Positions 41,111 to 54,984 of a DNA stretch of 62,512 bases are shown here, in pieces. The notes under the pieces are model-generated. The model worked only from the letters and a program-made list of their open reading frames with translations, searched no databases and was not told the DNA's origin. Each line of letters opens with the position of its first letter. Position 1 is the stretch's first letter. The stretch is from Sperchopsis tessellata. Taxonomy: Eukaryota; Arthropoda; Insecta; Coleoptera; Hydrophilidae. Location: NCBI GenBank assembly GCA_033557685.1, contig JAWQRN010000007.1, positions 1 to 62,512 on the forward strand, written 5' to 3'. Made by a program: the position numbers and the translations under genes.

Positions 41111-42750
41111 GATACCTAAAGGAGCGGGTGTATATTAATAAGCCTTTTCATGTATATACACCAAGAGTTCTTTATTTATATCTATTTGATTTCATTATTC
41201 GAACAATTTATTAAATATACTAGATTGAAATTGTTTTATGTTCATGAACATCATATCCTCTCCACATTGTATGTATGAGGCATTGTTATAGTGTTTGTTT
41301 AGTAACTACAGAATGAATAACATAGTCTGACGAAGCCTACTCAAGTTGAACAAGAATCTATATAAACACCAAGAAACATTTATAATGGTGGTACATATGT
41401 ATCAGCAAGTCTCCAGCGATAAAATTATTGTAAATGGTAAACTAATAAAAGTTAATTTTCATTTCAAATAGATAATTTCAATACTTTAATGTTCCTTTAG
41501 CAATGTTCTTGGTGGTAATTATCACAATCTTTAATTAGGCACTTAATCTAGTCATCTAGTTACAAACAACCATTTCGCGATTGTGACCCTTCACGTTTTG
41601 ATGGTGTTGAGCTGCATTCAGAGTATTAGTACATTTTTTTAGGTTATATGGAATTGTGTATAGTATGGATATTTTCTGAGGGATTTGGTGTGTATATGTA
41701 TTGGGCACATGGCTGTCATCACGTAGCTTGTATTTTAATTGTGTAATTGTTTTTAACAGTCAGTTGTGGTATGTTTGAAGAACTCTAGGTTCACTAGTGT
41801 ATATTTGGGATAACCATTGATTATTGCTATAAGAATACAATAGCAAATCTAGTATCCTAGAAACAAACCCCTAAATATACCACACCTGACACCAGCACAA
41901 AGCTAAATTTCACATACATCGGACATGAAATATTCAAAATAACAAAACTTTCAAACAATTCTGTACAAAATCCGATGTTTATAAATTAATTTGCTCACTT
42001 GTAAACATTTTCACATAGGACTACTAGATCTTTCTATCGAAGATTTGTTGAACATTTCAAATCTTATCCGAAACCACTCAGTATTCGCACATCTCAGAAA
42101 ACAAAACTCAGACAAATGTCACAAAACCAGAACTAATCGAAAAATGTAGATATGCATACAAATAATGGGAGCCATGCGATTAATACACACTCCCAATTCC
42201 TCACTAAACAACCACCTCAACACTACACAAAATCCCCATTAAGCAGCTCACTATCAAGAGTTAGTGATAAAAGATATAGGTATCTTATGTATGAGCCTAC
42301 TCAATGAATGGACTTCGATCTGTTGAGTAGTGGAATAAATAATAATTACCATATGAATATCACAAAAAGTTGCCTTCGGTACATGCAAGTATTCAACTTT
42401 AAAGTGAAAATAAACTTTTATTGTTTTGTTACCATTTACAATAAGTTGGTCAGTTGAAGACTTGCAGGTACCTACCTGCCATTTACCACCCAACATTCGT
42501 ATAACACAACAGGAAAAAAAACATGCAATTGACACCATAAATAATACAGTAGCAATCATACACACAAATGTCACAACACAAGAGTAAATAGAAAGATGGT
42601 ACATAGTACATCGCACATTTTACGATGGATAAATTATTGAGCATTGATTTGGGTTTAAGGTAAATAAAATAAATTGCACTGTTGTACGAAGATATTTGGT
42701 ATGTGAATATTCATGATTTCGGAGAAATTTATACAAACATACTATATCAA
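41111..42750. other. Intergenic, nothing recognised
   Basis: AT-rich sequence between transposon remnants. Only background ORFs, including one minus-strand hydrophobic stretch at 42254-42616 with no family match. Confidence 0.4.
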
Positions 42751-42754
42751 TGAA

Positions 42755-44420
42755 TTTGTGACAGCCATTTAAAGAAGTCGTATATTAATTGATCTAACCA
42801 AAGCTGTTGATTGAGTAATAAAATTTTACTGGAAAAATTTCATCACAGTAGAGTGAGACGAACTGCTCATACATTAGGTGTATTTTCGTTGCTTGCTATC
42901 GAGGTACCACTCCACTTTATTGTAGAGCAATTTTTTTAAGTGTACACAAGATATACACTTTTGCAAATTGGAAACGAGACAGCCAGAAGGATACCACCTA
43001 TTTATACATAACCTAGAAGTATCATTCTGTTTCATCACTTTTTATATTGTTGGACATTTTTTTAAAACAACTATTTACACTTCTCTTATATCACAGGTTG
43101 AACCTTCCACTTGCAACAAAAACAGCAAATTATACTGCACTGAGGACAACAGAGTACACTTTTCTCTGAAACAGGGAATGTATAAGCAACGACATCAAAT
43201 CAATTAACTAAATTAGGGGGTGGAAGCAGTGTGTTTAGATTAGATTTGGATACTGGTACTGAAAGATAAAAGTCCCATTAGCCGATGATACGATGGTCGT
43301 CTTTGAGAGGCAGCAAGAAGGATGTGGAGGATTCCCCATTGGGAAAGACCTATGCTTGATATATATGACACATACAGGTATATTAAACAAAATTTTGGAT
43401 TTTGTTTGATGGGTGGATCATGTATCATTATATAACTAGCAGCTAACACAAAAGTTTTCGAACTGTATTACAAATCCTTATATACGATTAGGAGAAATGG
43501 TAAGATAGAGAGTATGGGAGCTGAAATTAGCACGACTTATCAAATTTAATGCTAAGACCTTTGATATTGCTACAAGCAATAGGGTAGTTTGGGATTATAT
43601 ATATAAAATTGACATATTTTCAAAAGCAGCCCAGCTTTGTATTTGCCGTTAAGGTATAATTTATTTGAGTCATACTAGACTAGGAATAGTTCTTAATTCC
43701 TGGTGTTTTAGAGTGAAACAGTGGAACTGAATGAGCAACTAACGTAAAAGATAGAATACTTGAGCAATCGACAAGCTTTTATACCTAAGGAACAAGTTCT
43801 TTAGAGTTAAGAAAATTGGATTGGAGATTGATACGCGTGAAAGCGAGTCAGATAGTAGCTGGTGCTATGTAGATAATTACAAAAGAATGAAGGACTTATG
43901 AAAGAGGGTCCAATAATAGCGGTTTTGATCCTACACTTATGTATCGATGTGAGACATTGGTACACCAGGAACTACAGAAGAGAAGATGCAGTGAGTATAA
44001 ATTATCTGCAATTATAGAAGGATTCATAAGATTCAAAATTCATGGGTGTTGAATAAATGTGCTATGAGAGATAGTAATGGATCACAAGGACAAGGATGTA
44101 TTGCCGATTTGAGCATTTATAAAGAATGAGTGAGCAAAGAGTTACAAAACAGATATAAGTAGGTCCGGTGGGGCATGGGAGAAGTGCAGGTAGGTCTAGA
44201 TAAAAATGGTTAGATTCTGGAATGTTAGCAAGTAGGAAGTAGAAGAAATAGAAGGGTATGTATGATACGATGCATGGAGTTAGTAGTGGCTAAACAAGTG
44301 ATAGGGATAATGGAGAAGGCTTATTATTACTTGTGCTTACTCCAGTAGGGATGAGCAAGTTATAATAGTAATAATGAAGTGTGTTAAAATCTACAACGGG
44401 CAGTAATTCTCCAGTAAAAT
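42755..44420 (+). pseudogene. Decayed non-LTR retrotransposon reverse transcriptase
   Basis: The plus strand reads ILIDLTKAVD near 42780-42815 (family FIDLTKAFD) and VPLADDTMVVFE at about 43270-43305 (family ADDT). At about 44235-44280, RNRRVCMIRCMELVVAKQ closely parallels the conserved RNRRACMKRCM.V.EA tail of one common insect retrotransposon lineage. Frames are heavily broken. Confidence 0.65.
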
Positions 44421-47400
44421 TTCTTCGATGAAGAGTCCTGGGCCAATTACTTTAATAAATCATGCAGTTTCTGTATCACTGCCCAGCTATTATTTGGATG
44501 TATACAGAACATTCTAAGATTTGTGAAGAAAGTGGAATGGAAATTGTGGGATCTGGATTAGATAGTTTTACTTATTTTTACTGAATACCAAAATAGCCCT
44601 AGAGGCTGTGGTGTTGCTAAGGCATGAACAATCATGGTAATAATTAATATCTTATCTAATTTTGCTCTTCTGAGTTAAGTTTAGATTTCCACACTGCATG
44701 CATTAAAATAGTTCAACAATATATCAACAAAAAAAAGTGATTTTTCTTCAAAATCTTGTTGACTGATGCTCTTTGTTTTTTGAGTATTATTCTTGGAAAA
44801 TCATTTCATTGTGGCCATTATTAGTACACTTAATGTTATAGACATTAACATTACCAGATAAATACTTACTATTTACACTCATGTCACTTGTGTTTCAGTG
44901 TACTAATATTGTGTATTTTAGTTCTTACATTTAGTACAGTGGTTCTCATTTTTAGCTTCCAACACTATATTTTCAAAAGGTCTTCTCACCCTCCAGTTGA
45001 AAAACTATTTTTTATTTTAAATATGAAGAACGAAAATTTCCATTCATCAATTTCCCTATTTTAATTTATGAAATGGGCCTCTAAAATTTTCATGGACTTT
45101 CTTTTTATAATTACAAGTGACGGACTCATCGCACACAAACACAGATATATTTCAATTTTATCTCATTAAACTCTATGTGAATGTGGCTATCTGCTTGAAA
45201 TTCATTAAAATACTCTCGTCCATACAATTAAAAACAAAAATAATTGTTCCACTGTTTGATATGTCTCGCACCTCCTAAGGTGCTCTTCTCAACCCTGGTA
45301 AAAAGTCACTGATATATTAGATAGGCCAAATTATTGCACAAACTATCTATGCACTGCTTAAAGTACCTATAATTTATTAAAGATGATTGTATACAGAAAA
45401 ATTGAGAGCAAAATAATAAAATCAACACTTTATTAGAAACATCTTATACAACTTTTTCTAATGCAAATACCAAATATATAATTATTAAAAAAAAACTTAC
45501 AGCCATAATAATATATTAGATAAATTATTACTCAACATTACCTAAATGAAATCATCACCAAGATAAAAAGTATTCTTTCTAAAACTAAGCATTTAATTAA
45601 ACATACTAAATACGATTTAGTGTTAAAAACCTGTGATGAAACTAAAACCCCAATGCATTTATAATATATTATACCAAAAAAACTTATTCATTACTTTTTG
45701 CTAGAAGCATCTGAAAGAAATTATTAAAAAATCTTTTAGGACAAATGGAAAATAATATTGTGAAGAACTTTCCATACTTTATAAATATTATAAAAATAAT
45801 TAAAATTCTAGGGGAGCTCACTACCCTCAACATTCATTGATAAAATCAACGAATGAGAAGATAATATTGAAATATTGATTCTGGCACTGTAAGAAATCTC
45901 AAATCTTTTTCTTAAATTTCTGTTACACCTCATGTGACCCAGGAATCGACTGAAACATTTGTACCACCAATATCTAGTGCCAATCTGTTCTCTAGATAAT
46001 AGTATAAGCAGTAGGCTAGGATTCCTCCTACTAGCCCCATATGCATGCAAGTATAAATTTTTCACTGAATTAAGCTGCCTGGCTGCCAGAAGACACTCTC
46101 TAATAAATATACAGGTATGCACACTACATATCTTGATGACATTGCTATTGTCGTCACTGCCAAGTTATGTACAGCAAAAAGCTGCCAGAGTGCACATCCT
46201 GCGCTGTACCTCAACCAAGTTTTCCATTATGTATAATGCTGTGGGAAATATGCAGTTCTAATAGTCTCCTTCATTATCATATTTTATAGCACTCCAAGGA
46301 TATATATGACACTTGCCAAGCTGTCGCTTGTATACTGTTTGAATATGTGTTAATGTTCATTTTCAATTAAGGCAAAAACCTAGCATATTTACATGTGTAT
46401 CTGCAGTGCATTCATACAAAGCAAATAAGACCATCAAAATGTGAACAAAGGTAACATAACATTGAAAATAAAAATATTTGGGATTCGCCATAGCATCGGT
46501 ACTTTTTGGAGATATTTGGCTTCGGTTGAATAAGTAAGGGAGATTCGGTATTCAAACCGCAGAAAAAGTGACATTATCATCAAAGCAAACTTTACTTGTT
46601 TCAAATTGTTATTTATGAGAAGTATTCTGTTTTTAAAAAAATATGTTCTAATTTTTTTGGTTAAGACTTATATATTGTTCTTATGTAATAACAACTAAAA
46701 TGCTACATCCATATTTCCTGTATCAATATAAAATACAAAATTATTTGAATTGCTATATTGGAAAAACGAAGTAAAATTATATAACAAAATATTTATGGTG
46801 TACTGAAATTGAGATGTTTCATTAAAAAACTAAATTTTTTGCTGTGTATAACATGCATCTTAAACCAAATTACTTGTTTCTATTTGAATTATAATCGTTC
46901 TTATTGTTATTGAATTACTATTTAATTGATGAATTTGTACCCACTATTAACACAGCTGTTTCTAATTCTATCAACTGAGAACCTTGCGTGCCCAAAGGCT
47001 TTTCTTTTTTGTCCATGCTTTTAAGTGTTTCTTTTTATAACTTTCACATTCTAATAGTTTCTTCTGTGTGAGGAAAACTAAACTTTCTATCTACAACACA
47101 ATTCCCTTTAATTTTGGGACAGTTTATAACTTGTTTGTTGTAGTTTAAAAACAGTCGTGTATAACGAATGTTTCATATTTACTTTCAATTTTAACAACTT
47201 AAAATCATTAAAATCTCCCAATTTCATCAAAAACCTATAAAAACAAGTTTAGCGCTCCAATTTTGACATAAAGTTCTGCTTTCAATATTGATTTATTTGA
47301 CTTGCAATAATTCTTAATCGTATGTCAAAAAAGTCTTCACGATAAGAAAGATGTAAGGTATTTAATTTCTCTGTAAATAAATTTGTTTCTGAACTGATAT

Positions 47401-47800
47401 TTTGAATTAAAATACCATATTATGGGTACTGCTTAATTCGAAAAAAGTGTTGAATAATAAAATATCGTTGTACTGGTATGGACCATTTGAAAAAATCACT
47501 TAGTTTTAGGGTAAAGCTAACGTTAAACAAATGTATATCACAGCTCTCTAACATACACTTGACACCAAAAATCACATATATAATCAGAAAATATTAAAAT
47601 ATATAAAGTGTTCCATTTCAAAAACCAAAATTATGTCATTTCTGATAAAACCCGAAATACAATAAGTTTCAAATTAATATCCATACAAATAAAAAAGTTA
47701 AGGGGTGTATATGGAACCTATGTCACCCGGTTTGTAATAAATATTTCAACAAGAATACTTGTTAATTTTTAAAATACCTATTCTAATCAAATTGTTTTGT
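44421..47800. other. Long AT-rich intergenic stretch
   Basis: About 3.4 kb without a credible gene. CAGTGGTTCTCA at 44938-44949 looks like the end of a hAT-type element, but I found no partner end. ORFs near 45808-46261 on both strands are background. Confidence 0.45.
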
Positions 47801-47809
47801 AATTTCTTG

Positions 47810-49400
47810 TATGGGTTACAAACCTCAAACTAGTATTTGTAGAAATGAAGTGGGAGAAATAGAAAGCGAACCCCAAAATGTTAGAAACACCTGGAAAAAA
47901 TATTTCCAAACACTACTTTGCACACAAGGGGAAAATGAGAACAGGAAGGAAGTGGACATACGAGCCGAACAGGAGGAAAGGGTTGGACCCCCCAACACTT
48001 GAAGAAGTCAAAGAAGCAAGTAAGGCCCAAAAAAATAACAAAGCGCCAAAAATTGACAGAATACCCTCTGAAGTGTATAAATTAGGTGGAGATTACCTAA
48101 CAGAACATATACACGCACTGATCACAAACATATGTGAAGAAGAGTTTATATAAACATTTGGAAGAAAAATAACATATGCCCTATATATAAAAAAGGAGAC
48201 AAATTAAAATGCGACAACTTTCGAGGGATATCCCTATTATGTAGTCTTTAAAATATTGACGCGCATTATCAGCCAACGCCTTCAACCCATAGCCAAAAAC
48301 ATAATCGGGGAGTACCAAGCTGGTTTCAGACATGGCAGATCCATGGATGACCACATGTTTATGGTAAAACAGATCTTAAGCAAAGCCAGGGTACACGGCA
48401 TGAATGTATATAACGTATTCCTAGATTTTAAGCAGGCGACTCAATAGACAGAAACAAACTGTACCGCATAATGCTCGAATTGACAATCCAAAACAAAATA
48501 ATAAGATTGATAAAAATGTCACTGGATGAAACGGTATCAACACATGTACAAATCCAACTAACAGAAAAATTTAATATCTCAAAAGGCCTGAAGCAGGGAA
48601 TGGACTAGTGCCTACCCTATTCAATCTAGCCCTGGAACAAATCTGCTGACTAACAAAACCCTACAACTGACGGCATACGTGGATGACATCAATATCATGA
48701 GTAAAAGAATGAACGCAGCACACGCCTACTCAGAATTAATACGTAGTGCCAGAAATATCAGTCTTGAGATCAACACGACAAAGATAATGTGGCTGATGTA
48801 AAAAAGAGACAATAACAGACAAGAATTAGTGGAAGACGATATCGAGAGAGTGAACCAAATCGTGTTACTGAGGGTGAAACTGAACGCATCTGGTGCAGAA
48901 GAGGGAGAGATACGCAGAATAACCATGGCCAATAATGCCTATTGGGCAGTATCACATGTATGCTAATCGAAGGAAGTCCACCGTAACAACAAGATGAGAA
49001 TCTACAAGACAATTATAAGGCCTATTGTGAGTTATGGAAGTACAATATGGGTCATGACAGAAAAACAAAGAACATGCTCAATATCTTCGAAAGGAGAGTA
49101 TTAAGAAAAATACTTGGGCCTGCAACGGACAACAACACCTGGAGATCTATTCTCTATTGATATATATATATATATACTATACGGTGGGCCGGGCATGTGA
49201 GGATACGAGGTGGCCAAAGAGAACACTAAATTGTCGAATGCAAGGAAAAAGGCTCGTCGGTAAGCCACATAAATAATGGAAGCATGAAGTGCAAGCTGAT
49301 GCAAGGGACCTTCTGGGAAAATACGAGTCTGGAAGAGAGCGGCAGAAGAAACAGGAGACCAAGGCCCAATTTGGGCTGTAGGATCATAGGAAGAATTTCT
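47810..49400 (+). mobile_element. Decayed non-LTR retrotransposon, RT and C-terminal part
   Basis: In order: VRNTWKKYFQTLLC, EEVKEASKAQKNNKAPKIDR, IPSEVYKLGG, CDNFRGISLLCS, LTRIISQRLQPIAKNIIGEY with QAGFRHGRSMDDHMFMVKQI, VYNVFLDFKQAT (first Asp), then LKQGM, LTAYVDDINIMSKRM near 48667-48712 (YVDD) and a tail with TVRWAGHVRIRGGQRE-like sequence at about 49180-49225. Frameshifts and stops interrupt it, and an internal TA run lies at 49160-49175. This is the best-preserved reverse transcriptase outside XPO4. Confidence 0.85.
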
Positions 49401-52220
49401 TGTAACATCCTAAGTTTTTTGGCAGGGACATGATAACAATTTTGTAGTAATGCCACTGAGAATGATGTTGCATAACTATAGAATTGTACATAAGTTAAAA
49501 TATTGTATAGCCTATTTTCTTTCTGAAGAAAAACATTGTTGTTATCTGATTAATCATTGGTTGAAATTTCTATGAAATTTGAGCAATATGCAGTCAAGTT
49601 CACAATGTCAAAACAAAGGAATTACTTTTTTTAATTCTTTTGTATAGCGCTGCCTTTTGCCGGGAAGGCCTATTGAAGGCTTATTACTTAAACTGATAGT
49701 TTGCGATTAATATAAATCTGACAGACGTCAAATAATAATATGATAAGTTGTCAAACAAAAAGTTCATAGTATTAATATTGAACATTTCAGTATATTTTGT
49801 TACAAGCAACAATGTACAGAATGAAATACGAATTAAGTAAGAACTATATTGCAGAAATTATCAAGTTCATACAGGATCATCATATGTTGAAGTGAAATTT
49901 TATTTCAGAAATGATGAATTTGTACCATTTTTTTTAGCACGTATTTGGATACTTTAAGCAAAGCATGTGTTTACTTAAAATTTAGTTCCTTTAACAGTTT
50001 ATAAAACATCTTCCTTTTAAACATAGTTAAGATTTTATCTTGATTTACTTCTTCCAAAACTCATCGTGTAGTAATATTAAATGTATCGTGTAGTATTTGA
50101 TTTTTAAGGTACATATTATGAACCTTTTTTCTAATAATGTATCGTTTATCTCGGGCTTCTAAGAATTAAAATGAGAATTTTCGCTATATATATATTGGGT
50201 GATTTAGAAGTGGTTCTAATATAGTGTGCCATCACAAGCATTGCAAATAAAATAATTAAAATTAAGCAATAAATTAATAAAACTATAACTAAACAACAAA
50301 AACATGGATAACAACATTAAATGGGTATGCAGCCTTCTCATTCCACTGCTGCAATATGGCCTTCTCTTCCTACACTTATTACGCGATAGAGGTATAGGTG
50401 GACCTATAATTTCGATTCTAAAAGACTAAGATTGACCGCATTATAAGCAGCACAATCACTGAGAAGAGACTCAGTTACTCACAGGCCCCTTGCTGGGGTG
50501 AGATCAGACAGTATCATGTTGATATTTAATTTTTAAGAAGTATTTTTTTACGTCAATCTTTTTGTTGAAAGAACATTTGCAATGGCTCGAATAGTTGCCA
50601 TCTGGGACCACATTTTTACATGTGTCTCCATGGCCAGACATACACTGATAGCTTATGCGCTAAGCCACTGTGCAACTGTCACAAATACTAAATAATAAGA
50701 TTCCATAAGCAGATGAAAATATCAATTATTTTCTGATATCCTGATAACAAAATCAGTCAATTTTCAAATACGACAATAAAATAGTCTTCTTATTTGTAAT
50801 CTTCTTTGAGTCTAGTACCAATTTAAAAGTTCAAACTTTAGTTTCTTAAATTTAACTGTAATGGATGGTCTGTAATCACTCTTGACATATATTATTTAAT
50901 GACAGCACTCGTAATTGGTTTATGATGCATAACAACTTTTTTTGAAAAATAGATAGTGCATAGTATATTAAGGTGACTATAAATATGTAATAAAGCAGTT
51001 CTCCTCTTGTAAGATTGTATCTAAGCTTTTAATTGTTTTACCTAGCTAACAGCTTGATTGTTATGAATTTAAGCTCCCAAAAGAAAACACTTTCATGGTA
51101 AAGTTACATCCGTATTTTCTGTTCAACAGAATTCCAATATTAGTTTATGTTCGAGTAAAACATTTTGGCAAACACTTGCCACTTCAGATCAATTTTCTGT
51201 GTTTATAAAAATAACCACAAATAACATATTTCAAACATTTTTTTAAATACAAAATTATTTTTTCTTATACATATTACAATGTACATGCAATAATTAGCTG
51301 GCGAAACAAATTCATTAGATTTTGTTAGTTGCAAAATTGTTAATTTCAAAATCAATACATTAAATTAAGTCACAGCCATTTTTAGAAGCAGTTAAACCTG
51401 CACCTTGTTGCCTGAAATAATAAAAATTAAAACCAAATACATCTACAAAACCGTAAAAAAATTTTAAAAGTAAAATACCACATTTATTTGATTTTCCCTA
51501 AAAATTGATAACCTTATGTCAACCTTAGATTAACCATATCCCAGAGGTTTGCAAACAAAATAAATATGGTATTTTGTATATTAATAAATACTTTTCAGAA
51601 TGGTTGTATGACACAAAAATACATAAAACTAAAAACTTATACTATAATGTTGGTGTTCATACTTTACACTGGTTTTGTGGATTGACAAGCAAATATCTCA
51701 CTTTTGCGAGAAATGTTGTAGTTGAAAATTTTCAGGTAGAATACTGTAATAACTTCTGGAGTTAAAGTGGATGGCAGCTATACATAAGCCTTTGTTGGTG
51801 ATAGATAGTTTTGTTTCTACACTGTATATTTATCATGTAACACTTTTGCAATGTTCAAAAAGTTTTAGAAACTCTGATTATAACTTTTATAAAAATATTC
51901 ATAAAATTGCAAATTATACACTTTGAAAATATATTGCATATTTTTTTTAATCTAACCTAAATGGAGTTGACACTCTTCTCGCAATTTTACAATAAATACC
52001 CGAAATATATACTTTTACATTGTCTTTGCAATGTAAAAACAGTTTTATAATGTTTTTATGTTATACATCCATTGTGAATAATCATTAAAGCATATAAAAC
52101 TATATAGCACACTTTACAACAACTCATCTCTGAGCTTTTAGGCATTATGGTAAAAAATAAAAATATCAAATTGAACCAGCAACTTGAAAACTCAAATTAG
52201 ATTTACAAAAGTATTAAATA
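49401..52220. other. Intergenic, nothing recognised
   Basis: About 2.8 kb upstream of the membrane-protein gene's 3' end. A GC-richer patch at 50330-50680 may be an old insertion, but I cannot name it. No gene seen. Confidence 0.45.
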
Positions 52221-54565
52221 TCAATCTTCTATAGGAGTAATTTTAACAGTAGAAGCTCTATATCTAGGCCTATTGTATCTAGGATCAGGCAATCCTCTTC
52301 TCGCAGCATAATCATAGTCGTCATATTCATGATACTGTAATCCAAGAGGCCTAGGTTGATACGGTTGGTAAACAGTAGAAGGTATGTTTTTGTCACGCCA
52401 TAACATTGCTATTAACATATATAATCCTCCGATACTTCTTCCTATCATATTTATACAAGCAATAATAATAGGTGTTACAGATTTTAAAAAGAAGCTTATC
52501 TCACGAAGTAATCGTAATGTGTAATCACCTAAATATTCTATTAATTGAATGGTACCCGTAAATATAGTCATGACTAATACAGACAGAAAAAGTATAGTAC
52601 CTTTAGTATTTTTTACCGTCATGATGTTATCAAAAAAATATACACATTTACTTAAACAACTATCCTTTATAGATTTGAAAGCTTCGTTAATATCAAAATC
52701 TGATTGTGAAGATTTGCTGCAATTTAAGTCATCATTGGTCTCTGGTGGATTGGGCATGGTTTTTATTTTTTTTTGTTTGGTCACTTCAGATACGGGACTA
52801 GCTGATCGTAATTGTTTAATTCTAACTATAACTTCATTTTTCTTAAATTTTACATTTTTTATTTGATACCAATATGATCCAAAGACTTCCTGAGATAATT
52901 CCACCCATAAGCAATAACCTGCTGGTGCACCAATAACATCTGGACTAGTAATTCCAATCCACTTGTTTGTGTAGCCTCTAATTTTTCTGTAGACAACATC
53001 CAAGTCATATAAAAGCTCTTTTTCATCTTTATTTATAGATATGACGTCTCGATAAGCATTTAAGTTGGCAACATAGCTGAAAAAGAGAATATCCAATTAA
53101 CTAGTTTTATGGTAACATAAATAAATGTGATGCCATAGAAAAGTACTACTGATGTTAACCGGTAAAATATTCTATGGTAATTGATAAACTGATTAAAGTT
53201 AATAGATTAAAATGTGTGAACCAGTCAAAAACTGTCATCGGCAAAAATCCATGACCTGTCAAAAATGGTAAATTGTCAAGAACCTTGACCAGTCAAAATT
53301 TTAACTTGTGAAAAACTCCGATGGATTAAAAGCCGTGGCAGAGTAGATATTTTGACGCGTTGTTATGATATAATTTATTCTACAATCAATGACATGTCTT
53401 ATAATACAGTATAAATATTGGGTTGGAGGGAAAGTTCTGTCGTATTTTAAAGAAAACATTTGAATCAATTAAAAAAATATATATTTAATATTATTAAATG
53501 ATAGAATACTCATTATTTGTAACAACATGTTACCATCTTTCAGGTAACCTGTCAATTCCTCTTCTATAAAAGTTTTCGTCCTTGGAATGAAAATAGTCAG
53601 CAACTGCCTTAGAAACACTTTCGAAGGAATGAAATTTTTTCCCTTTGGATAATTTTGCAGAGTTCTGAATAGGTAGTAATCTGCTGGTGCAATATTAGGT
53701 GAATATGCTGGGTGACTAAGAACTTCCCATCTCAACGCACTAAGTTTTTGTTGTATCACCATTACACGATCAAATAAATTCTTTTCGGTCAATTCGTGTG
53801 GGACCCAAATGGTTTGCTTTAAGACAAACCCAAGAGATTTAATGTGGTCTCCAGCAATTGTATAATGGATGCAGAAAAAAAATTCCCCATGACTCATTCG
53901 CAACACGTGTTTTTTATTTACCATCAAAATCACCTGTTTATTTAAAATACTATAGAACTTTCCCTAAGATTTAAAGACATATGACCCATTTACACTACAC
54001 ATTCTTTACGGCTTATGAAAATGATTTCATCGGCAAACTTTATATAACAAGTAGTAGTTAGTTCACACACTAATAATATATATTTTGTTGGATTGTCTTC
54101 AACCACCTATGGAAGGGCAGAAGAAAGTGATCATAATCAAAGAGGTATTTTAAATTCTTTAGGGTGCATTGCCTAACTTTAACAACCAATCGTAACATGG
54201 TTAATTTAAGCAAAAGTCTAGAAAAGTACTGTAAATTATATAAGTCTATCTCATATACTTATAGTTTGATACAGGCTATCGTAATTATATTTTTGGTTGT
54301 TATTTTGTAAAAGATACTACAATCACTTATATGATAAACATTTGTTACCACATCTAAACACGAATTTCTACTAAGGTATATCTAATGTTATTAAATATTC
54401 TAGCTGAAAGACTAAGAACTTAATTAAAATTAATTACCGTTTTTCTTGAAATGTTCCAATAAACAATCTTCCCAACAGCATACTTTTGGCAAAACTTTGT
54501 ATACTTTTCTCCTTGACACTCAATTCATCTTGATCAGATGAAACTGAAGAATCTGTGCTAGTCAT
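52221..54565 (-). CDS. Uncharacterised two-pass membrane protein, two exons
   Basis: Exon 1 runs 54565-54438 (MTSTDSSVSSDQDELSVKEK through FIGTFQEK, donor GTAATT) and exon 2 runs 53076-52221 (acceptor TTTTTCAG). Together they give 327 aa with one codon split across the junction (phase 2), making Arg43. The N-terminal half is soluble, with conserved-looking NLNAYRDV and GYTNKWIGITSPDVIGAPAG segments and a Ser/Lys linker. Two hydrophobic segments lie at about residues 203-223 and 239-269, close enough for a hairpin. The tail is rich in Tyr, Arg and Pro (YQPYQPRPLGLQYHEYDDYD) and ends in TPIED. I do not recognise the family and assign no function. The 1.36-kb intron carries a defective mariner. 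The intact frame and clean splice sites argue for a real gene. Confidence 0.78.
53418..53973 (-). mobile_element. Internally deleted mariner element
   Basis: The left end begins TTGGGTTGGAGGGAAAGTTC after a TA. The right end, reversed, matches its inner part (GGGAAAGTTCTATAGTATTT, 53964 downwards), but the outermost bases have diverged. The minus-strand ORF at 53469-53933 goes from the second helix-turn-helix (SLGFVLKQTIWVPHELTEKN) straight to the C-terminal catalytic segment (LRWEVLSHPAYSPNIAPADY). The part with the first two Asp residues is therefore missing. The element is about 556 bp against 1.3 kb normally and cannot encode an active transposase. Confidence 0.8.
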
Positions 54566-54984
54566 TTTATATATAACACTAACGCTATACACTTATTTTT
54601 AAGCAACAGGAACAATACTAAATTGGTAATGACTAACACTGTAAATTATTTAAAATCAGTTTCAATTTATATCAGAGATAAATACCTTGTAATTCACAGA
54701 GGAAATCACTGTAAAACCTTAAATCACAAAATCATATGGTAGTGATAGAGAAAACTATCGAAGTTATTTACACGTAATATGTGTGAAAGAGATACAACAT
54801 TTTTCATGATTTTCTAGTGACTACATGTTTGCCAACATTTATTTTGTGTGGTGTGTAAAGGCTTATTATCGTCTGGGCGCACAGAACGAAATTTAGTTTT
54901 TATGATATTCCGCCCCGAGTACGAATTTAAGCACAGATCAAGTATATAATACTTACGGATTATATAATTATGTACGTAGAGTCT

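Noticed and set aside
42254..42616. Minus-strand 120-codon ORF with hydrophobic N-terminus
   Set aside because: It resembles a signal or membrane segment by composition only. There is no family match, no splice support and low-complexity context.
44938..45300. A hAT element beginning CAGTGGTTCTCA
   Set aside because: Only one end looks right. The expected mirrored end (GAGAACCACTG) is absent within 1 kb, so it is mentioned only as context.
45808..46261. Overlapping ORFs on both strands near 46 kb
   Set aside because: Neither has domain features or splice-site support, and they are opposite-strand mirrors of one another.
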